NCBI GenBank assembly: GCA_028551475.1
Contig: CM052359.1
Span: 26,537,583-26,601,582, forward strand
From: Casuarina equisetifolia
Lineage: Eukaryota > Streptophyta > Magnoliopsida > Fagales > Casuarinaceae
Direction of reading: 5' to 3'
DNA: 64,000 nt
Positions 14,201 through 25,927 of the stretch are shown piece after piece (positions within the stretch are counted from its first letter, which is position 1; every line of letters starts with the position of its first letter). Below the pieces are notes generated by a model, which worked only from the letters and a program-made list of their open reading frames with translations, did not search any database and had not been told where the DNA came from. The translations under genes were made by a program, and so were the position numbers.

Positions 14201-15771
14201 TGTGCATATGCTTCTATCCTGACTGATGTCCTAATTACCACATATATACCACACCCTGCAGGTATGACAGCTACACTTTTGAAGACCACAATGAATTTCC
14301 ATCGCTTAGATGTAATGCATTAAATCTTCACATTACGTCAATGGGATAACTGGCATAATGGTGTTCCTAGATGATATTTCCATATAGGTCCATCACTTGG
14401 GGCATCTCTGGCAAATTCTAGATAGATTACCAGGACAAAATTCTACCAAGCCGGATCATCAGTGGCATTTAATTTAAACAATTCCCAGAGTTAACATATC
14501 ACAAGAACCCTAGTGTACAAGATGCATTTCTCTGTAACTACAATGGCAAATTAACAAACCAATCACCAAAATACCAAAAAGCATAAAGAAATTTCGTCAG
14601 AAAGCAAATCTGAATGAACCTGCAACAGTTTAAATGCATGCAACCGAATTTCAGAAGACCAGTCCTTTCTTACTAGAAGGAAGGATGTGCTTGCCAAAAC
14701 CCGTACATCTCCTGTTTTGACCTGCATAAACCAAGTGGAATATGGTTATCAACAAAAACGTTGTATCACCAGAAACTAGAGCCCCTACACAGAGAAGTAA
14801 CAAAATGGCACAAATTAGAATGTTCGTGATTTAACTGATTTATACGAATACTAATCCACCATATTAAGGGAAAAGGAAGAGCGCAGTCACAAGATACATC
14901 TAATAAACCTTTTCCACTATCATGAATTTGATATAGACTTGATAGTTTTTAAGACAGAGACCATAAGAACCCTTCTGACGAAACACAACTAAACTACATC
15001 ATTTGTTGTAGAAGAATAAGTAATTCAAAAGCAAAACCCCTTCAAATGAAAAACACATAGATAATTTTGGTACAACTTAACCAAATTACTAAATACTCGC
15101 AAAATCAAAAGCCTTCAGAAAAACATTGAAGTTAATAAATTGCCTTCTAAATACCTAAAACAGAGCAGACAATCAAATTTATTGAAGCTTAAAAGCCCAA
15201 AAGCCTGGGGAAACAACACAAGAATTTCAAAAGTTAAGTCTTCAAAACACCATAATGTAAAACGCAATCAAACTTTAAAATTTAATTAGACCAAAGAACC
15301 AACACAGCAAAATGGATATTTAACATTCAGATGATCCAAAAGCGTATCGAAATATCAAAGTTCCATCGATTTACCACTTCCAAATACTAAAACCATAACA
15401 GCGATATTTCTAAAAGCCAAAAGCCAAAATCCTCTTAAAAAAAAAAAAAAAAAACACAAAGCAATATCACCCATATGGCAAAATTCAATTAAGATGAACC
15501 GAAACCCAAAAAAAAACAAAAACAAATAAAACATGCAACCAGATTTTTACCACCCCACAGCCTATCGTAATTGACATGACTAGGAAGACAAACTGACACA
15601 TGAAATAGATAGAGAGAACCCGCAAGGGAGGAGAGAGAGAGAGAAAGAGAGAATTACAGATTCTAAGAAAGAAACGGCCGCCTTGCGAGCGTCGGGAGTA
15701 GAGGTCCAGTCGAAGGCTGCAGCAATGGCTCGGGCCACATTGTTGGCTGTATTAGCGCTACTGTCCTCCAT
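2258..15771 (-). CDS. HST: HASTY, plant exportin-5 (miRNA biogenesis/export factor)
   Basis: Karyopherin of the importin-beta/exportin-5 family, which in plants promotes microRNA biogenesis, movement and loading. The start is the ATG at 15771 (MEDSSANTANNVARAI, close to the Arabidopsis HST start as remembered). I traced 22 exons with GT/AG borders: 15658-15771, 14620-14721, 12602-12745, 12440-12520, 12262-12331, 11997-12067, 11759-11922, 11594-11665, 11251-11488, 9304-9366, 8910-9200, 8025-8138, 7775-7901, 7523-7692, 7333-7434, 5837-5940, 5461-5752, 5053-5291, 3641-4143, 3117-3411, 2828-3011, 2258-2338. They sum to 3621 bp, 1206 aa plus TGA; Arabidopsis HST is about 1200 aa. Recognisable blocks include LRWLPEDI, FFQHFKLALHF, GPFLKYFPD, LAWLLEPLSQQW, NWLKGIRDSG, LETFTWTDGEA and DRDPAPRQ. 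The N-terminal third is the importin-beta N/exportin-1-like region, the rest helical repeats. The last exon encodes the SAPET motif, then a tail (DDGDVVGLAAIL) unlike the tail I remember from Arabidopsis. No broken exon was found. Confidence 0.96.
10405..10600 (+). mobile_element. LINE (L1-type) reverse transcriptase C-terminal fragment
   Basis: This fragment lies in the 1.9-kb HASTY intron between the exons at 9304-9366 and 11251-11488, on the opposite strand. From 10416 one frame reads DWEMASVTYFLTF. After a one-base slip the next frame continues LLYPLTLRGDNEGKICW and then TLSKRSSFVTRSFYNKL. This is the layout found just before and within the zf-RVT region of plant LINE polyproteins: D-W-E, then a LY..R..GD...I.W core, then a K...F.V.S.Y block. 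The frameshift and the lack of any RT core nearby show a dead 5'-truncated or decayed copy. Confidence 0.6.
13494..13550. repeat. C/A-rich low-complexity stretch in HASTY intron 2
   Basis: A C-rich tract followed by CAA repeats and an A-run lies inside the intron between exons 14620-14721 and 12602-12745. It is simple sequence with no coding signal and explains the Gly/Val-rich spurious ORF on the other strand. Confidence 0.6.
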
Positions 15772-18128
15772 GCTTACCGGGTTCTACTCCGTAGCCATAA
15801 TGGGACTTTTCAAAGGTTTTCTTGGGCTTGCAAGAGAGAATAGAGAGTGGTAGACAACAGACAATGTTTGTCAGAAAGCAAGTGACTTGGGAGAGAAGGC
15901 GAAACAGCTGCACGTTTGCTTAATCGGTAGGAGGTTTTATGAAGTCTTGGGGTTTTCCTTTCTTCTCATGCGCAAAAGCAATGTGATTCTCGTAAAGGTG
16001 TATCCTCCATTTCTTTTCAATATCTTATACTTTTTAACTATATTTTGAAGACCGTCAAGAGAAAGAGAAGGTGGAGAAGAATCCATCTCCCCCGCACAAT
16101 TTATTATTAATATCTTACACTTTAAGCTCTGTTTTAATGGCAGTCGAGAGGATGAGAGCACTGTAGGGTTTGGATGGATGGATGGATGGATTTGACTTGA
16201 TAATCTCCGTAGCTATCTTTTATTGGACAATAAAATTTCATATTAGAGCAAAAAGTATTTGTTACGTGTCTTATAAACTTAGATAATTTCTCTTATTTCG
16301 AGGAAAGGTAGACTTGGGCCTTCAATACGGTATAAAAATTAATTCTTTCTCCACTCGTTTCAACCTAATTCAACAAATGGAGCAATGCTTCATCAGCAAA
16401 AAGTTGAGCTTAGACAATAAAAGAGTATTGGACAACAAAATCTTATGTTGAAACAAAAAAAAATGCTTATGATATACTTTATAAACTTAGATAATTCTTA
16501 ATAAAGAATTTTGAAAAAAGGTGCACTTGAACCTCCACTTTAATGCCATGTTAAAATGTGAAGGCTTATTTCGGATTATAATATTATATTAGACTGTAAA
16601 AATTTCATTACTTATAAGTTTAATGAACCATCTTTTTCAATTTAAGATAACACCTATCTTTAACATACATCATTTACAATTACCATGGGCAAAAGGGTTT
16701 TTGCAGCCATATGTGCAAAATGTTTTAATTTTTTGTTGCAATATTTATTCTCTTTTTTGAAGGTGATTGCATACTATGTTATCTTGAGTCTATTACAAAT
16801 AACATGAAAACTTTTTTCACTTGACAAATGTCTCTTTTAATCACTAAAAGTATGGGAAATATATATTATCAATGGAATAGCATTCAATTTGACGTTTTTA
16901 CATAAGGATACTCTAGAGAGGGTGTTGTAGTAGAGTTATTAGGGAAACTCTTCTTTTTAGAGAAAATGAAGATTGCCAAGGAAAAATCATTACATGCAAG
17001 GGTGATCATATCATAGTACACACAAACAAAAGGATACTATTAGAATTGTAATCCATATGAGTTTTTATTTCTTTGCTCTAAATGGTTATGTTATTCTAGG
17101 CCATACAAAAATTGTTCATTCTAATTAACTTTTGGTTTTAAGAATTCATGTATACTCAAAAAGCCAATTGGATGCCAAATTGATGGATTTCAGAAGTTTA
17201 TCCAAGTAATTATGACTTAATTTGTCATGCGTCAGAAAAAATAAAGCTCAGCCAATTTTAATTTTATTTTCTTTTTCATGGTTTCAAGTAATTGATCCAT
17301 TCACATTATAAGCATTTGAACTTAGTAAGATTGTCAATCCAAATAGAATGGTAATCAGACTAGGATGATCTTCATGTTCAAGTCTTTTAAATGAGTTTCA
17401 TTCCAAAGAAAATTGGGAGGAAAAATGAGGGGGAATTCCCTGCTTGAACATCAGGCTCAAGCTCTGGCTTTTGAAGTTTCTGATTGAAAGGTTTTTCAAT
17501 TATGTACATTACCCACATCAATGATGGACTGGTTGCTACTAAATCCAATGCCCCAGGAATGCTGATCAACGTTGTGGCCACTTAAAAGGTTACCGAAATA
17601 AGGACACCCGAGATAAACATCCACCAATCCATCTTTTGTAACATTGTTAAGTATAAAGCAAAAGTTGACAGTAAGCAAAGTACAATGAACAATGGAGAGA
17701 ATTGCAATCTACTGCATTTAGAAGCCATGTAGATAAGAAGTTGGATTGCTGAACAGAACTGCAAGCACAAGAATGTGGCTCTCTGCCTTTATTCGATTCT
17801 ATTTAATCATTCCAATCAGGTCTCAGTTTGTAAAACAAGGAACTTGAATCTAAAATAAATAAATGAAGATATACATAGGAGAACTTTTTCACTGTCCAAC
17901 AAATTGAACAGAGTTTTTCTCTTTTTGATCTCGTTTAGAAGAGGGCTATGGATGATAAATTTGATCACACCTCGGAACACCTTTAACCAATCAATTACAT
18001 TTTTCTATGCAAAAAGGAGCCAGGGGGATTTGACAGGCCTGCAATACATTGCAGTAGGACTACAACAAAACTGCGTTAGCAAGTACAGTCCAGCTAAACT
18101 TATCTGAATCCTGATGTAAACACTAAGT
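15772..18128. other. intergenic region: HASTY promoter side and kinase 3' side
   Basis: The segment next to 15771 should hold the HASTY 5' UTR and promoter. GA-rich tracts are seen at 15626-15652 (intron 1) and a GATG tetranucleotide repeat (about five units) at 16171-16190. The middle (16200-17380) is AT-rich with no gene I can support. Minus-strand ORFs at 17387-17770 encode hydrophobic stretches in overlapping frames and probably lie in the 3' UTR or flank of the kinase gene; I do not recognise them. Confidence 0.5.
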
Positions 18129-21100
18129 TTAAACCATGCTGTTCTTTCCTTTACCACGAGCATCAACATTTCTTTCTTTGTGCGCCCCCGTCTGCGATTT
18201 TGATGATCCCCGTTCATGGACTGCACCATGCTTCTTCCGCCTTGGAGCACCAAGGCCGTTAGAGTCACCCAGTGGACCTGACCAAGTTTGAAATGATTCT
18301 TTTGGAAGAGCCAAAGAGGTTGAACTATATGGGACATCTTGAGGAACAAGGGAAGGATCAATATGATGTGAAGCACCCAAGGGAAAGCCAAGTTGTCCAT
18401 CTTGGTGCGGTGGAGGAAACTTCTCACTCTTGCTTTTTACATTTGCTTGATGAATAAGACGCCGCCTCTGTTTTCAAATAAAGCCAACAGTCAAGAAAGA
18501 TAAACTAGAAGCAATTCGTGAACCGGGTTAAGAGTGACATCACAATTTGGTAAAGTGACATTTGAATTGTTTGTACGTAATATTTCACACATTCAAGGGA
18601 CCTTAAGCTGCTTCATAAGATTTCCAGAATTGGCTAACCCGAACATTTCAAGCTCATAAAGGTAAACAAACTTCCAACTTTTTGCCTGCTCAACCAGTAG
18701 TTCCATTCAAAAGCTACAAGCTCCGCATGGTCCATTTTACTTGCGCAATTCTTTTTCCACGTCTGAATACCTTAGCAAATGCATTTTCCAAGAAACTACC
18801 GCTGTATCTACTTCAGAACCAAGTGGTCGGCCAAGTAGTGCCAAGGAGACAGAGATCCAAACTTATGAATCACAAGAAAAATAATAGGGGAGTCTAAGAA
18901 AGATACTTCAACAGCTCTCATACGTATGACCATGTATTTGATCATCATCCATCTTGCTGATTACCTAGTGTTTGCACACACATGCATGCATCTGTTTAAA
19001 AATGTTTCCTGTGATACGCTTATAGCTCGTGAAATACAATAATAGTTTCATCCGGTCTAAGTTAGAGCTATTTCTTAACATTGCCAACAATTGAACACGA
19101 ACAGATAGAAAATGTTACAAACTACCAAATGGACTAAATATGAAATTCCATACCTGGTGGAGGATCAAGGCTGTAAAGTAGGTTCGTTTAGAAACAAAAC
19201 ATACGGGCACTGACCTCATATTGATTTTTGCCATCAGGGGCACAATACCAAATCTTAAATTTCAGCAACTAAGGAGAACAAGAGAAGTTGAACGGGGCAC
19301 ACCAAAGAGTATTGATAATGTCAACAAATGCCTAGGAAAGTTGGGAGTAGGCACTGCTTGGGACCTCTTGGTCCCAAGTTCAACGCCCAGGGGCGTGAGT
19401 AGGTGCGTGAGGTTAAAAATGAACAAGAGTATCGATACTGTAATTCACAGATAGTTGTAAAGCAAGTCATCTAGTTGTAGATTCATGGTGGGTGCTTAAA
19501 TTTGAACCCATGTTTATGGCAGAGGTCAGTAAATAAAAGCAGGGAACATATTAAAGAAGACCAAAAAAAAAAGAAAAAGAAAAGGATAGCTGATAGAAGC
19601 AACGAACCAAACATACATCAAGATTAGATTGAAGCTCAGCATTGGCTTCTGGAGCAGCAAGTGACCTAGCAGCACGATCACGGCGATGTGATCTCTTCCC
19701 ACCATCAGCCTGGGCTTTGCTAGCAGCTCTTAATCTGCACAATCATAAGGTTAATATTTTTCCCAGTTCATACTTTAACATAAGCAAGACAACAATGCAA
19801 ATCAGTGCAAACCATATATATGAGAACTAGAGAGAGTCTTGCATAATCAGAATAAGAATCAACACAAAGAAGGAACCTAAGACAAAAAGAAACAGAAATG
19901 GAGAGTGGCTGCAACAAGATCGCCAACTTGACCTCTAATACTCATTGATTTCCAATTATCTGCATCTCACCGTGTAAAACTTAACATATCTTCAGCATTT
20001 CCACCATGCTCTAAGTTTTGCATTTGTGAGGAACTTTACATTAAAAACTACAGTAACACTACTGATACAAAGGAGAGATTAGCAAATCCATACCTCCGAG
20101 CTTCATCATCCCGTCGTTTAGCATCTATTTCCTTGCTTGGGGGATACTTTGGGAGGCTAGAAGGATCACAAGCATAAGGTTCCGTTGTGAAGAACTGGGC
20201 AAAAGTTGAGAAAAGATGAAATTGGAAGTACGCAGGCACAATTTCAGAAAGATATCAGACAAACGGCATTAGAGACAAAACAAATAAAGCACATGATATA
20301 ACACATGATATAACACATGATAAATTTTCTGTAAGATCAACATTATATAAATGACTTGGTTTTCTTTGGTGGTGATACCAATCACTTTAACCAGTGACTT
20401 CATTTTTGTTTGAAATTCCAAAGGAAATAAGATAAATCTGTTTGATTTCCAAGGGTGTTAGAAACAACCAAGTTTTAAATGGCAAGTAAAACTGACTCCC
20501 AGATCCATTAGACATATCATTCAAGATCAGAAAGACACCAAAAGATAGCAGAAGGTGGCAATGATATAGAACAAGATGCTTTCATACAAAAACTACACCC
20601 AAGGTTTTTGAAGAACAGTTATCAGTAGCAAACTTCAAGCTAAATGTCTGACATGGATGAAGGGGTTTTACCTAATGATCTAATTTAATCTCTTTCACCA
20701 TTGATTATTGTTTGATGATTAGTTAAGATGAGTTTACAAATGAAATGACAACTAACAGAATGTATAGATGACTTTAACAGAAAAATGAGTTCCAAAACCA
20801 GATTACCTAGAGTATCAGATCTGCTCCAAAGTCTTTGTTACAAGAGAAAGTCACAAAAGGAGAAGAAGCATGCAGAAATCAATGTTCCAGCTCAGCAAAA
20901 GGTGGCATTGAGGTTTTGGGCAAACCAGATTGGTCAACAATAATGTTAGCGCCCTTAAGCAATACTATTAGGCCAAAAGCTGCAACTGTTAATCGGGGTA
21001 CATATTCTATTCCTTAACAATTAAATACACTCACATACAGTGCCCACAAACTTGTTGGGACACATGGCACAACCGCCACACCTAGCACACACCCACACCT

Positions 21101-22544
21101 GCTAAGCCCCTCTAATCTCCTTCCCCGATGGCAAAATTTGAACCATGGCCTATTTTGATACTAGTTATTAGAACCCTTAGATTAGGCCAAAAGCTACAGT
21201 TGTTAGTTTGAGCACATTCTCTATTCTCTATTCTCTATTACCTAACACACACTCAATGTTACCATCCACAAGGTTGACGGGACACTTGGTACAACCATCA
21301 CACCTGGTACACACAACTGCCAAGCCCCAACAAATAAGTCTTGTCTCCATCTTTTTTGGGTCTTAATGAATTCATCTATCTAAGAGGACAGCCAGGAGGA
21401 AAAGTGTAAGTACTTGACATTCTAATGAGTCCATAAGTATAATGACCTTTAAATAACGACCTCTATTATGTAATAATAAAGTTTAAAATGGAACAACAAA
21501 CAATATGCACTGACAATCAATAACGACAGTGAGGCACCAAAGCACTACATTAAACCTAAAGTGGAAAACAGTAATGAGCTCTTTGTAAATTAGTCAGTAT
21601 CTCTAGTTAGTAGGTGAATTGAATAAAGGGTTACAGAACTTACCATCAACTACTTAAAAATACAAGCACCTTGATGACTTAAGAAGTTATTCAAACTAAA
21701 ATGTCAAGTCTAGAGAAGCCACGAACATCAAAGGATGCCAGAAAGAAAATAATACTGCCATTTTAACCTGAAAAGATTGGTCATGAATATCTAAAGACTC
21801 ACCTCGCTTCTCAATGCAGCTGTGGCTGTTTGACGGTTTGCTGGATCAATTGCAAGAAGTGTATCAATAAGGGGCAATGATGATGGAGGGAAACCTTTAA
21901 ATGTCTCTCTTATGCGTCTTTTGTAAGGTTGTGGGGGCTTGAATATGGTTGCATTGGGCAACTTTGCTTTCCTAAAGTATTCATCTGAAGGTGACCCACA
22001 TAGCTTGTATATCCTATGTAGTTGCTCTACCTAGAGAGTAGTAAAGATATCAGAACTGCTCTAAATATACAATTATAATTGCATGTCTGAAAAGCAGAAA
22101 AAAAAAGGCAGTGCTAGATTGTCTCCCTCAAATGCAATGAACCAACACTCCACTTCTAGATTACCAAACTAGTGAAAAGAGGGGGAACAAAAAAGAGCAT
22201 ATTTAAAATCCAAAGATAAATTTTAAGTTGGTTACACATACAAATGAAAAACATTTGCTAGATACTTAAGTTACAAGAAATCCAACTGATAAGATGTGAA
22301 ATCTGACCTATACAAATTTTTAATCATCCAAAATGGAAACATGAACATACAACTAAAGCATAGGTATTTTAAATCAAATTTCTAGGCGACATCACCAAGC
22401 TAGATAACTAACAGGATATCCAACTACTCAAATGTGATGTTTGTGAACAAGATAACAACAAGGCAGTAAATCTATAACATAAAGGCAACAACACTGACAC
22501 AATAATAGAAGATAGAATGAATTTGAAAAGCAAAAAAAAAAAAG

Positions 22545-22575
<31 letters not shown>

Positions 22576-24258
22576 GTTCAAGAAATAAAAGAAACCTCAA
22601 CAAATACAGCATTTGCAGGCGTTAAATAAAGATTAAAAGTAACCAAGAGTAAGAAAAAGGAAAAATATAGTCTTTTCCTTGAGCTAACATTTAATACAAG
22701 ATATTCAAATAAAGGCTACAGAAATTATCACCCCAAGTACTAAAGGTTATCCAAATTGAAGTAGGGGGTAGACATATGACTGCAATTAGAGCAAAGAGCA
22801 ACAAATAATTAAATACCTCATTACGACCAGGCATAATTGGCTTCCCAGCCAATAACTCGGCTAAAATGCAGCCTGCACTCCAAAGGTCTACGCCCACTCC
22901 ATAATCAGTAGCCCCAAGAAGAAGTTCAGGAGGTCGATACCAAAGAGTGACCACCCGACTAGTCATGGGGCGCTTGTGGTCTGGATCAAAGGTCGAAGCC
23001 AACCCAAAGTCAGCAATCTTAAGTATTCCATCATTGTCAATGAGAAGATTTGATCCTTTAATGTCACGGTGAAGCACACCATTGTTGTGACAGTGCTCAA
23101 GTCCAGATAGTAATTGATGCACATAACATTTGACCTGGAATAACTTGAACTTATTATGAAAAGTACAAAACCAACATGCTACATTAGCTTAAATTTTCAA
23201 GGCCAACACGCAGACCTGAGGCACTGTAAATTTGATTCCAGGCATAGCAGCTAGCCCAGCTAAATCATGCTCCATGTACTGAAATACCAGATACAGACTA
23301 CATGACATCCTTGATGTAGCCAAACCCTCCAACTTCACAACATTGGGATGATCCAATTTCCGCAAAATGAGAATCTCTCTCGCCATAAACTTCACACTCT
23401 CAGGCTCCAAATTATCAAATCTAACCTTTTTCAGGGCAACAATTTTACCCGTCAACAAATCTGTTGCTTTGTACACGTTACTATATGTTCCTTGTCCAAT
23501 CTAACACCATCAGAAGTTCCGAGGGGCAAAAAAAACAAAAAAGAAAAAAAAAATCAGAAGCAAGAAAATTATAGAGCAAAATTAAGAGAATACATCATGA
23601 ATTTGCCCATCCCAAATGACATAACCACCATGTGTCCCTTTGTAGTCACATATTCTCATCATTAGTTTTGACGTGTAGCTGCCACATCATTTGTGATAGG
23701 CAATTGCTGAAAAAGAAAATCATGTCAACATGACCTACGTCACATTTCCTCCTTTCCATAACAAACTAAACATCATTGCTGCCAATAACTGCAAAATGGC
23801 CGTGCCTAGTTCAGTAAAGACAGGCATCCAAAAAATCCCAAATCCAACCATTTTCCACGTACAAAAAAAAAAAAAAGGAATAAAAATGTTTCCACCTTGT
23901 CAATCTTCTGGAAAGTGTCCACCCTTCGTGGATTCAACCCATTGAGTGCCTCTCCACACGCGTTTGTTAGCCACCGCGGCCACTCAGCCACAACCTGCAC
24001 TCGCCGTGAATTCTTTGATAGACCACTCAACTTGGAATTCACCCTAGACTTTCTTCTCTCCCCTGGTGGCCTTTGACTACCATCATCAGCATCCTTCTCC
24101 CCTTTTATCCCACCATTGTGAGCGTCAACAACGTCACTTTCTACTTTCCTGGCCGAAAGATCGTCTACATTTCTTTTAGACCGAACACTCGTATTCTTCT
24201 CGTCCTTCGCCTCCGATACCATACCCGAGGAGGCGTCTCGACTGATTACACACCCCAT
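18129..24258 (-). CDS. CDK-like Ser/Thr protein kinase with N-terminal MGC acylation motif (At1g54610 type)
   Basis: Plant-specific CDKC/CRK-like kinase; Arabidopsis relatives are At1g54610 and At3g05050 (from memory). Exons: 23896-24258, 23216-23500, 22817-23134, 21803-22030, 20094-20194, 19617-19734, 18129-18467; total 1752 bp, 583 aa plus TAA. The start MGCVISRD offers Gly2 for myristoylation and Cys3 for palmitoylation, so plasma-membrane attachment is likely. A basic, Ser/Lys-rich linker of about 100 residues follows. The kinase domain starts near residue 118: glycine loop GQGTYSNVY, VALKKVRF lysine, HRDIKGSNLL catalytic loop, DFG, TLWYRPPELLLG and GVDLWSAGCILAELLAGK. It ends near FFTTEPYACDPSSLPKYPPS, typical of this group. 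Next comes a charged RRDDEARR/SHRRDRAARS segment and a Ser/Gly/Lys-rich tail. All catalytic motifs are intact. The substrate is unknown. Confidence 0.93.
20967..21330. repeat. two degenerate tandem copies (about 214-bp period) in kinase intron 4
   Basis: The core GGCCAAAAGCT occurs at 20971 and again at 21185. Both copies are followed by a roughly 130-bp stretch ending in GGGACAC(A/T)TGG(C/T)ACAACC and a C-rich CACAC tract. The texture (dinucleotide-rich, GC above the surrounding intron) suggests a fragment of a dispersed repeat or LTR duplicated in place. No ORF or terminal structure was seen, so the class is unknown. Confidence 0.5.
22549..22574. repeat. (AAG)n microsatellite
   Basis: A run of AAG/GAA triplets (about eight to nine units) after an A-run, inside kinase intron 3 (between exons 22817-23134 and 21803-22030). 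Likely length-polymorphic. Confidence 0.9.
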
Positions 24259-24810
24259 TTCTTCAATCTAATTCTCATTGCTTAACATGGTCTGCATAAA
24301 CAACTCCAACAGTCAACGGCTTAAATCAGCTCTATCTATATGATCCGTAAGAACTTTAACTGATAAACATTAATTTCACAGAAACAAAGCACGCATACAA
24401 TAAAAGTAAAGCAAGAAATTCATATATAATAGAAAAAGAGAAACACGTTCGGCTCAATTAGTAATGATCCAGGCTTCCAAAATTCATTTGAAGCGGCAAG
24501 TTGTTTTGGTATTTAACGCTGGTGAGTCAGTAAGAGAAGAGTTGCGAAAGTTTAACACGAAAATAGAAAGAAATTGTGGGGGCATCAAAAGATTGGGAAG
24601 AGAGAGAGAGAGATGAAGCCGCTTACAGTGATTGATCCGAGTAAGAGAAACAGAAAGACTAGAGTCCAGAAGAGAGTGACAGCTCCAGAGATTGAGAGCT
24701 CCCTGGTGTTTTGGTGTGTTATGCCGTCTTTTCTAGCAGTCGGACAAGAAGAGGAATAAACAGAGCAGCAGAGATCTTCCTGTTTTCGCAAAAGTCAAAA
24801 GCTTCTTGTA

Positions 24811-24836
24811 CTCTCTCTCTCTCTCTCTCTCTCTCT
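24811..24836. repeat. (CT)13 microsatellite in the kinase 5' region
   Basis: Thirteen CT units on the plus strand, that is (GA)13 in the sense direction of the kinase, about 550 bp before its ATG at 24258. GA/CT tracts in this position are common in plant core promoters and 5' UTRs, and GAGA-binding BPC factors bind such tracts. Whether it lies in the transcript cannot be read from the sequence. Confidence 0.8.
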
Positions 24837-25927
24837 TCCCTTGGACGCAGAGTCACGTTAAGGCATGGATTTCCATAATTAATTCCTAAATATACGGAAA
24901 GATTATTTCTTTCTCATCATTATATGTATTTTTTTCTTTTTGACTTTTTTTTCCTCATCAAATAATATCCGATATTTAATTATTCATTTTTTAAATATAA
25001 AAATAGTAAGCTCTGCATATTTTTAGAATTTCAGAAGCACAAAAAAATGTTATTTCCGGGTTATTATTTTTTAATTAAACAATGTAAATAACATAATCCA
25101 ACCAACTTGTAAGCCCACTACTCCAGTAACACTAGGAGAAATTGCTACCTTAGTAAGAATTCAGAATACCTCATTTTCAAAAAAATCTCTTAAGTAACTT
25201 AGATTATTAGAAGAATATTAGATAATCATTCATACTATAAATGGATTTTTTAAAAAAGAAAAAAATAATTACAATGTATATACTCAACTTTTATATACAA
25301 AATGTCAAACTTGATCTCACTATCGAACTTTTTACTAACTCGCTAATTGAACTAGTTGTTCACCAATTGAACTAGTTGGATGGCAAACCACCAAATCAAA
25401 AAAGACAGTGTAGAGTTCTACTTTATTATTAGCAAAGAGCTAGAGTTAAAAGGTAGCTAATGTTTTTTTTTTTTTTCCCCAATAATTTAATCTTAAAAGC
25501 TGTAAGCAAAACTTGCTCTTAGTCAAAAATGACAACTAGCTAATCCTCGGTTTACGCAGTAAAAGACGGGAGAATCTACATTGTCATCATGCTCAAGGGA
25601 ATTCCAGGTCAGGCAGGACCAGAAAATGAGCAACAGCTTGAATATGAAGATATCGTACTTTCGAAGACCCAAAGAGTAAGATTACCCTTTCATTGTTTTA
25701 CTGGTCAAGAGCCGCAGAATTTCCTTAATGGCTAAGAGAAAAGCAGAAATATCCAATTCAGGTGATTTGGCCAAATACTACATTGTGTTCATGTCCGTAA
25801 TACATAACAAATAACTCAAAACCACGCTTGGAAAAAGGCTGAAGAACCGATAATTGAATTTTACAGACACGAGTACTGAGCTACCACCTAGATTAACCAA
25901 AATTGTCAGGTTGCAGTCGACAACTTG
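24837..25927. other. intergenic region between NOP58 3' end and kinase promoter
   Basis: AT-rich sequence with T- and A-runs. The part nearest 25927 (about 25560-25927) is presumably NOP58 3' UTR. I see no ORF, RNA gene or mobile element I can support. Confidence 0.5.

Noticed and set aside
17387..17770. Membrane protein gene downstream of the kinase
   Set aside because: Three short overlapping ORFs in different frames, no splice pattern or family match; probably 3' flank of the kinase.
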